The notes below the pieces were generated by a model, which was not told the origin of the DNA, did not search any database, and saw only the letters and a program-made list of their open reading frames with translations. A DNA stretch of 11,485 nucleotides from Planctomycetota bacterium (GTDB taxonomy: Bacteria; Planctomycetota; Phycisphaerae; Tepidisphaerales; Tepidisphaeraceae), in NCBI GenBank assembly GCA_029777755.1, contig JAKORQ010000324.1, forward strand, positions 1-11,485, read 5' to 3'. Positions within the stretch are counted from its first letter, which is position 1. Each line of letters begins with the position of its first letter. This document shows, piece by piece, positions 6,470 to 11,485 of this stretch. Both the position numbers and the translations under genes were made by a program.

Positions 6470-6913
6470 ATGGAGCATTTGCAGGAAACTCGACAGGTTA
6501 CCCCATGTCTATCGCACGAACTGACGCTGCGCGTCCGCTATTCTGAGACCGATCAACTGGGGACGTACTACAACTCACGCGTCCTTGAGTGGTTTGAGGT
6601 GGCGCGAACGGAACTGATGCGAGCGCACAAGATGCCGTACGTGGAGTGGGAGAAGCAGGGGTTCATGCTGCCGCTGGTGGAGGCCCATGTCTACTACCGC
6701 GGGAGGGCGCGCTATGACGATCTGCTTACCCTGAGAGTCCAGATGAGCATGTCCGGCCGGGCGAGCCTGAAGTTTGATGTGCAGATCACCAATGAACAAG
6801 GCCAGAAGGTGGCCGACGGACATACTCTCCATGCGATCGTCAAGCCAGATGGCCGGGCTACCCGTCCGCCGGCATGGCTGCTGGAGAAGCTGAAGGCGGC
6901 TGGCGGAGTGTGA
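6470..6913 (+). CDS. Hotdog-fold acyl-CoA thioesterase (YbgC/4HBT type)
   Basis: A 147-residue protein of the 4-hydroxybenzoyl-CoA thioesterase superfamily. The signature RVRYSETDQLGTYYNSRVLE (21-40) has the catalytic Asp (D28) in the usual YxxTDxxG setting, followed by WFEVARTELMR (41-51). The rest fits the sheet of the hotdog fold, with YRGRARYDDLLTLRV (77-91) and DGHTLHAIVKPDGRATRPP (116-134). Such enzymes hydrolyse short or aromatic acyl-CoA thioesters in the cytoplasm, usually as tetramers. The ATG at 6470 lacks a Shine-Dalgarno sequence but gives a normal family length. It lies 125 bases before iorA. Since IorAB makes aryl-acyl-CoA products, a linked role is conceivable, yet iorA appears to have its own promoter. 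The true acyl substrate cannot be read from sequence. Confidence 0.9.
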   Translation: MEHLQETRQVTPCLSHELTLRVRYSETDQLGTYYNSRVLEWFEVARTELMRAHKMPYVEWEKQGFMLPLVEAHVYYRGRARYDDLLTLRVQMSMSGRASLKFDVQITNEQGQKVADGHTLHAIVKPDGRATRPPAWLLEKLKAAGGV

Positions 6914-6975
6914 TGGGGATCCCTCGTAGTGCCGGGTGGAGAAGGCAAACCGATATTCTATGGCTGGCACCCCGC

Positions 6976-7004
6976 TTGGCGTCAAATGGGGATTCTGCTA
7001 AAAA
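6976..7004 (+). promoter_or_regulatory. Putative iorAB promoter
   Basis: TTGGCG (6976-6981) is followed after 17 bases by TAAAAA (6999-7004), which is preceded by TGC as in an extended -10. Initiation near 7011 would give a leader of about 28 bases that includes the GAGGA ribosome-binding site at 7030-7034. Confidence 0.4.
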
Positions 7005-7038
7005 AGCGGAGCCCTCCAATCGGGCACACGAGGATTAA

Positions 7039-8670
7039 ATGAGTGAACGAAAACTGTTGTCGGGCGATGAGGCGGTAGCACTGGCCGCCCTTGATGCGGG
7101 GGTTTTGCTGGGGACGGGGTATCCCGGAACGCCATCCACTGAGATCCTGGAGAACTTCGACAAGCTCGGTGGCCGGGCGCAGTGGGCTCCCAATGAAAAA
7201 GTGGCGCTGGAAGTGGCGCTGGGAGCGGCGTTTGGCGGCGCACGTGCCCTGGTGACGATGAAGCATGTCGGCGTGAACGTGGCGGCCGATCCGCTGTTCA
7301 CGGCTACCTACACCGGCGTGCATGGGGCACTGGTGCTTGTTTCCGCCGACGACCCGGGGATGGCATCCAGTCAGAATGAGCAGGACAACCGCCGCTATGC
7401 AGTGGCCGCCGGCTGCCCGATGCTCGAGCCTTCCGACTCGCAGGAGGCGTATGACTTCACGCTCGCGGCGTTCGAGATCTCCTCGAGGTGGAAGACACCG
7501 GTGATGCTGCGGATGACCACCCGCGTTTGCCACTCCAAGACGATCGTGGAAAGACGCGCGCCCCAGGATGGTGTGCCCGAACCGGCGTTCGTGCGCGACG
7601 TCAAGAGCAAGGTAATGATTCCCGCTTACGCCCGGCCGGCCCATCGGCGGCTGCGCGAGAAGCTGGCCGACATGGCGAAGTGGAACGAGAAGTGCGAGCT
7701 TAACCAGCACGTCGCCGGGTCTCGCGAGTTGGGCATCATCACCAGCGGCATCTCCTACATGCACGTTCGGGAGGCCGCGCCCGAAGCGAGTGTGCTGAAG
7801 CTCGGGTTCACCTATCCGCTGCCGATCGAGAAGATCCGCAAGTTCGCCAGCTCGGTTGAGCGCTGCCTCGTCATCGAAGAGGGGGATCCCTACCTGGTCG
7901 AGGCGCTGCGCAGCGAGGGTATTGCGGTCGAGGGCAAGCCGGAGATGTACCGCTTCGGCGAACTGAATGTCTCACGCGTGCGACGCATCATTGCCAACGA
8001 CACCAGCCCTGAACCGGCGCCCGCACGCGGCAAGCCGCCGCAATTGTGCCCGGGTTGCCCGTATCGCTCGGTCTACGGCGTACTGAAGAGGCTGGATTGC
8101 ATCATCGCCGGCGACATTGGCTGCTACACTCTGGGTGTCCTGCCGCCGTTTGAGGCGTTGGATACCTGCGTCTGCATGGGCGCAAGCCTGGGTGTGGGGC
8201 TTGGCATGCGGCATGTCCTGCCGGAAAGCGATGCCCGGCGAGTGGTAAGCATCATTGGCGACTCGACCTTCATGCACACGGGCATCAATGGCCTGGTGGA
8301 GATGGTCTACAACCCGCCGAAGACAGGGCATCTGCTGATCATCCTCGACAATGGCACCACTGCCATGACCGGCCAGCAGGAGCATCCCGCGACGGGTCGA
8401 ACCCTGGATCACGGGCCGACCAACAAGTTCATAATCGAGGATTTCTGCCGGGCCGCCGGTGTGAAGCATGTGGACATCATCGATCCGGTCACCAGGGAGG
8501 CGCAGTTTGAGCAGATGGTGAAGGATCGCCTGGCGACAAATGAGCTGTCGGTGATCATCTGCCGCAAGCCCTGCCTGCTGGCGGCTGGCAAGATCCGCGA
8601 GTACGAGAAGATCAATGCCGAGAAGCTGAAGTCGGCGACATTTGAAGCCTGCGGGATGGATCAGCAATGA
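7039..8670 (+). CDS. iorA: Indolepyruvate ferredoxin oxidoreductase, alpha subunit, without ferredoxin domain
   Basis: The 543-residue protein is the thiamine-diphosphate subunit of an enzyme that converts aryl-pyruvates from aromatic amino acids, plus CoA, to aryl-acyl-CoA and CO2 with reduction of ferredoxin. The N-terminal pyrimidine-binding domain holds GTGYPGTPSTEIL (25-37), NEKVALEVALGAAFGG (52-67) and SADDPGMASSQNEQDNR (102-118). The C-terminal diphosphate-binding domain holds CPGCPYR (337-343), GDIGCYTLGVLPP (358-370), GDST (407-410) and LDNGTTAMTGQQ (436-447). Family members usually end in a domain with two [4Fe-4S] clusters; here the chain stops after the RKPCLL segment (509-514) and a 30-residue helix, with no CxxCxxC motif. 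GAGGA at 7030-7034 supports the start. The iorB frame begins by overlapping its stop or shortly after it, so the two subunits form one operon. Exact substrate could be another 2-oxoacid. Confidence 0.92.
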   Translation: MSERKLLSGDEAVALAALDAGVLLGTGYPGTPSTEILENFDKLGGRAQWAPNEKVALEVALGAAFGGARALVTMKHVGVNVAADPLFTATYTGVHGALVLVSADDPGMASSQNEQDNRRYAVAAGCPMLEPSDSQEAYDFTLAAFEISSRWKTPVMLRMTTRVCHSKTIVERRAPQDGVPEPAFVRDVKSKVMIPAYARPAHRRLREKLADMAKWNEKCELNQHVAGSRELGIITSGISYMHVREAAPEASVLKLGFTYPLPIEKIRKFASSVERCLVIEEGDPYLVEALRSEGIAVEGKPEMYRFGELNVSRVRRIIANDTSPEPAPARGKPPQLCPGCPYRSVYGVLKRLDCIIAGDIGCYTLGVLPPFEALDTCVCMGASLGVGLGMRHVLPESDARRVVSIIGDSTFMHTGINGLVEMVYNPPKTGHLLIILDNGTTAMTGQQEHPATGRTLDHGPTNKFIIEDFCRAAGVKHVDIIDPVTREAQFEQMVKDRLATNELSVIICRKPCLLAAGKIREYEKINAEKLKSATFEACGMDQQ

Positions 8671-8717
8671 CGATTTCTGCGCAACAGTGGTTGGCGAACA
8701 ACGGCGCGAAGGGATTT

Positions 8718-9197
8718 ATGAAAAAGACAGTGACCAACGTGGTCTTTGCCGGCCTCGGCGGACAGGGCGTAGTGAAGGCCTCCGACATTCTCGCCGAGGC
8801 GGTCTTCCGCTGCGGTTACGACGTCAAGAAGGCGGAAGTGCACGGCATGAGCCAGCGCGGCGGATCGGTCGCCACAGACGTGCGCTTCGGCAGGCAGGTC
8901 TTCTCGCCCATGGTGCCGGCCGGCGAGGCGGACTATCTGGTCGTGCTCTCGCCCGACCAGGTGGAGAACAACCTGTACATGCTCAAGCCCGGCGGGGTAC
9001 TGGTCACGCCGGACATGGTCGATGTCACAAAGCTGGAGAGCGCCAAGAGCCTGAACGTGGCCCTGCTGGGCGTACTGGCGGCCAAGATGGATATCCCGCT
9101 GGACAAGTGGAAGGATGCCATCGCCGCTCAGCTTCCCGAGAAGATCCTGGAGATGAACCTGCGATCGTTTGAACGGGGCAGGACGTCGGCAAAGTAG
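8718..9197 (+). CDS. iorB: Indolepyruvate ferredoxin oxidoreductase, beta (gamma-type) subunit
   Basis: A 159-residue partner of IorA with the POR gamma-type fold. Family signatures are AGLGGQGVVKASDILAEA (11-28), VHGMSQRGGSVATDVRFG (41-58) and a DYLVVLSPDQ segment. It completes the active site and substrate pocket of the 2-oxoacid oxidoreductase. The chosen ATG at 8718 gives the usual family N-terminus, MKKTVTNVVFAGLGGQG, and has AAGG at 8709-8712. An in-frame ATG at 8667 overlaps the iorA stop as ATGA and would add 17 residues (MTISAQQWLANNGAKGF) that I do not recognise from the family; it has only a weak GGA ahead but would favour translational coupling, so the start is unsettled. Repeat copy 2 begins 14 bases after the stop codon, and no clear terminator hairpin with a T-tract is seen. 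Confidence 0.92.
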   Translation: MKKTVTNVVFAGLGGQGVVKASDILAEAVFRCGYDVKKAEVHGMSQRGGSVATDVRFGRQVFSPMVPAGEADYLVVLSPDQVENNLYMLKPGGVLVTPDMVDVTKLESAKSLNVALLGVLAAKMDIPLDKWKDAIAAQLPEKILEMNLRSFERGRTSAK

Positions 9198-9211
9198 CAT
9201 TGTGTTTGCGA

Positions 9212-9437
9212 CAGTTCCACTCAAAGTGGAGCGGGCGGTCTCCGCACGCGGGAGGTAAGGTGATCCTTGACGAACGTGCATGATCAGAGTCAGGGAAACC
9301 GAGAGACGCAGCAACCAAAACAGCGTTGACCTCTCGATGCCGATCAATGTGAATGCAACTCGGGCAGACCTTCACCGACGCGAAGTCCCGCGGCCTACAG
9401 CCGCTCCACTTGACGTGGAGCTGCTCTTGTAGATTCC
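9212..9437. repeat. Diverged repeat, copy 2 (longer), with TnpB-like relic reading
   Basis: This is the fuller relative of 1510-1650. Hairpins lie near both ends: TCCACT/AGTGGA around CAA at 9216-9230 and GCTCCAC/GTGGAGC around TTGAC at 9403-9421. On the minus strand one open frame through the copy reads CPSCIHIDRHREVNAV, which recalls the CPxC...DRDxNAA zinc-ribbon and RuvC-III end of TnpB proteins, followed by ACGDRPLHFEWN. Copy 1 reads ILVDLHRDVED and GQRPPNF at the matching places. No complete transposase, terminal repeats or target duplication is visible. Together with 9438-9535 it fills the gap between iorB and the regulator gene; I see no gene in that gap. Confidence 0.55.
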
Positions 9438-9535
9438 CCGGCGGGTTGCGGCAGGAGATTGATTCATCGCTGCGGGCGCACGATGTGTTAATGCGCCCTA
9501 AACATTCCCGCCTGCTTGGGATAAACTTCGCGGCG

Positions 9536-10219
9536 ATGACCGCCGAGGAAATCCTCCGGGCCAGCCCGATCTTCAAGCGAGTAGAAGGCGCGAGCCGTCA
9601 GCGGCTCCTGCGCATGGCCCAGATGCGCAACTTTACCAGGGGAGAGCGCATCGTTGACCAGCAGCAGCCTTGCCCCGGTGTGTACATCATTGGCGAGGGT
9701 CTGGTGCGCATCTACAAGCTCTCACCCAACGGCAAGGAGCATGTCCTTCACCTGGCCCGTACGGGTGAAACATTCCTGGAGGTGGCGAGCATCCTGGGGA
9801 TGGATGCCCCGGCATTCGTGGAGGCGATCGAGGATACCACCTGCGTGCTGCTGCCCGATCGCGACTTCCGCGAGGCGCTCCAGGATGACCATCAGCTCTG
9901 CCTGCAACTCCTGGCCGGCATGGCGCTGCGGGTGCACCTTTTTGTGCGCCTGCTGGAGGATATCGTATTGCGAGATGCCCTCTCACGGGTGGCGCGGCAC
10001 CTGCTGAACATGGCGCAGCCGGATGGCAGCAGTGTTAGCCTGCCATCGCTCAAGAAGCATGTTGCCAGCCATCTGAACCTGACCAGCGAAACGCTATCCC
10101 GCTGCCTTCGCCAGCTAAGTGACAGTGAGATGATCCGCACCGGCTCCGGCGGGGAGATCACCATTTTGAATCGCGAGGAACTGGAAGCTGTGGCCGAAGG
10201 CATCTATCCCCGACTTTAG
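9536..10219 (+). CDS. Crp/Fnr-family transcriptional regulator
   Basis: A 227-residue regulator. Residues about 12-110 form the cyclic-nucleotide-binding-type beta barrel, with GVYIIGEGLVRIYKLSPNGK (48-67) and HLARTGETFLEVASILG (72-88). A long dimerisation helix spans about 110-145, and a winged helix-turn-helix spans about 150-212, with recognition helix TSETLSRCLRQL (183-194). E185, S188 and R189 match the ExxSR triad with which FNR reads TTGAT half-sites. The Arg-Ser pair that CRP uses for cAMP is absent, and there is no N-terminal cysteine cluster as in FNR, so the ligand is unknown (heme/NO types such as Dnr are one option). The ATG at 9536 gives the normal family length; an ATG at 9491 would add 15 residues. 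Neither has a good ribosome-binding site. It sits downstream of iorAB and ten bases before a membrane-protein gene, which it may control. Confidence 0.9.
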   Translation: MTAEEILRASPIFKRVEGASRQRLLRMAQMRNFTRGERIVDQQQPCPGVYIIGEGLVRIYKLSPNGKEHVLHLARTGETFLEVASILGMDAPAFVEAIEDTTCVLLPDRDFREALQDDHQLCLQLLAGMALRVHLFVRLLEDIVLRDALSRVARHLLNMAQPDGSSVSLPSLKKHVASHLNLTSETLSRCLRQLSDSEMIRTGSGGEITILNREELEAVAEGIYPRL

Positions 10220-10229
10220 AAAGGCCCCG

Positions 10230-11485
10230 ATGGAAGCTACCGCCCAGATGACATCAGCCTGCGAATCCGCCGCTGGCGCCACCAGGCATCCGGCGGCGAG
10301 GATCGGGCAGATGCTGTTCTGGCTGTGCGTCGTCGCGATGGTCCTTGCCCGCATCTGGCTTGTGTCGGATGAGGATATCATCGCCAGCGAGACGCCACAT
10401 GACGCACTCTGGACGGTGAAGGTGGCCGACCGTGGCTACTGGGGCGAGGCTGAGCATGATCACCTGACGCTCATCCGGCCGCCTGCGTATCCGCTGTGGC
10501 TCTCGGCCGTGCGCTTCCTGGGGATACCGCAACGAACTGGGATCGAGCTGGCGTACATTGGCGCGGCCGCGCTGCTCGCATATGCGATATGCGCGGCCGG
10601 GGCATTCAGATGGATGGCATTGCTCGCCTTCGCCCTGATTCTCTCATCTCCCTATCCATTGACCATATTCCGCTGGACCCTCACCGACGCCCTTAATGCG
10701 CCACTCATGATGGTGCTGGCGGCGCTGCTGGTGCTGGCAATCTGTGCATACTCATGGCGGGGCAGGTGGATGTATGGGCTGCTGGCAGGGGCGGCAGCCG
10801 GGGCTTTTTCGCTGAATCGCGGCGAAGGGCAGATGATGGCGCTGGTGGCGATCGCGCTCACAGCGGTTCTGGCGCTGCTGAGCGCCTGGCGGCAGGGATG
10901 GCGGGTGCGGGTTGGCAGGTTCGCGTTCTATCTTCTCGTGCCGGCCGTGGTCTGCCTGGCGATGGTGACGGCCGTCAAATGGAAGAATCACGTTCGCTAT
11001 GGGTTGTGGGCAACCGATGAACTGAAAGGCCCCGGGTGGAAGGCGGCCAACAAGGCGCTGTTGCGCATCAAACCGGATCAGCCGATCGACTACGTGAGCC
11101 TGACGCAATCCTCCATCAGCGCCGCCGGGCGGGTTAGCCCGACATTCGCCCAGATCGTTCCGCTCCTACAGGGGCCCACCGGGAATTTCTGGCACCGAGC
11201 CGGGGGCGTGAAGCGCGACCTGCCCGAAGGGGAACTGCTCACCGGTTTCCATGGCTGGGCGCTTCGCGATGCGGCGTACCGGACGCGAAAGTTTTCCTCG
11301 TCGGCGCAGTGTGATGCCTATTGGGCGCAGGTGGCTGCGGAGCTCAACGCCGCCTTTGCCGCAGGCGAGCTACCCGAGAGGCGGGTGCTCAGCGCCTATC
11401 TCGACCCGGACATCGGCACATGGATCAGGAGAGTGCCTGAGTCGGCAAGGAAGATGTGGTCATTTACCATCGGCAAACCTGTCCC
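10230..11485 (+). CDS. Polytopic membrane protein, GT-C glycosyltransferase-like (partial, runs off window)
   Basis: The frame starts at ATG 10230, ten bases after the regulator stop with AAAGG at 10220-10224, and stays open to the window end (418 codons visible, no stop). Hydrophobic segments lie near 26-46, 106-124, 128-147, 155-176, 180-194, 203-220 and 231-251, followed by a soluble region of more than 160 residues. The first loop contains ETPHDALWTVKVADRGYW (54-71) and TLIRPPAYPLWLSAVRFLGI (80-99), an arrangement like the acidic first periplasmic loop of GT-C lipid-linked glycosyltransferases, and an RGEG motif (197-200) follows helix five. I do not recognise a named family, and glycosyl transfer is only a suggestion from topology. 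The short gap and shared strand point to co-transcription with the Crp/Fnr gene. Its length cannot be judged because the 3' end is missing. Confidence 0.8.
   Translation, partial: MEATAQMTSACESAAGATRHPAARIGQMLFWLCVVAMVLARIWLVSDEDIIASETPHDALWTVKVADRGYWGEAEHDHLTLIRPPAYPLWLSAVRFLGIPQRTGIELAYIGAAALLAYAICAAGAFRWMALLAFALILSSPYPLTIFRWTLTDALNAPLMMVLAALLVLAICAYSWRGRWMYGLLAGAAAGAFSLNRGEGQMMALVAIALTAVLALLSAWRQGWRVRVGRFAFYLLVPAVVCLAMVTAVKWKNHVRYGLWATDELKGPGWKAANKALLRIKPDQPIDYVSLTQSSISAAGRVSPTFAQIVPLLQGPTGNFWHRAGGVKRDLPEGELLTGFHGWALRDAAYRTRKFSSSAQCDAYWAQVAAELNAAFAAGELPERRVLSAYLDPDIGTWIRRVPESARKMWSFTIGKPV

Noticed and set aside
6982..7764. 260-residue minus-strand frame antisense to iorA
   Set aside because: iorA is clearly coding on the other strand; the frame has high His/Arg content and no family motif.
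8642..9172. 176-residue plus-strand frame over iorB
   Set aside because: It is a shifted reading of iorB, full of Arg and Gly, and I checked it for a frameshifted ferredoxin domain of IorA without finding any CxxCxxC.
9326..9347. TTGAC and ATCAA as an FNR-type operator ahead of the regulator
   Set aside because: The half-sites are 12 bases apart instead of four and lie within the repeat.

Overview
The window (11,485 bp, GC-rich, roughly 60 % by eye) is bacterial chromosome with ordinary housekeeping and accessory genes on both strands. The RNase HII-like protein with an extended middle, the zinc-ribbon membrane protein, the DUF3891 protein and the sparse Shine-Dalgarno signals together suggest a planctomycete-type bacterium (Planctomycetota). 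That is an inference from gene style; there is no rRNA to settle it.

Layout. Positions 1-238 hold no gene I can support, only a TATAAT just ahead of hemB. hemB (heme synthesis) is followed on the same strand by a 65-residue YHS-domain protein. A decayed repeat (copy 1, 1510-1650) separates this pair from a convergent RNase HII-like gene. A compact tRNA-Gly(GCC) cassette with its own promoter and a strong intrinsic terminator follows, then an AHSA1/SRPBCC-domain protein. This converges on an AmpG-family permease that looks cut short at its C-terminus. Upstream of the permease, on the same minus strand, is a DUF3891 protein.

The right half is all plus strand: a six-helix zinc-ribbon membrane protein, a hotdog-fold acyl-CoA thioesterase, the iorA-iorB pair (2-oxoacid/indolepyruvate:ferredoxin oxidoreductase), a second, longer copy of the repeat (9212-9437), a Crp/Fnr-family regulator, and ten bases behind it a polytopic membrane protein that runs off the window.

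How the genes relate. iorAB form one operon that would oxidise aryl-pyruvates to acyl-CoA, although the alpha subunit lacks the usual C-terminal ferredoxin domain. The regulator and the membrane protein look co-transcribed. No complete mobile element, CRISPR array, phage region or clearly new multi-gene system is present. The most unusual items are the two related repeat copies, which in one minus-strand frame resemble the end of a TnpB protein; the RNase HII variant with Glu in place of the fourth catalytic Asp; the IorA without Fe-S domain; the truncated AmpG; and the DUF3891 protein that lacks expected His/Asp residues.
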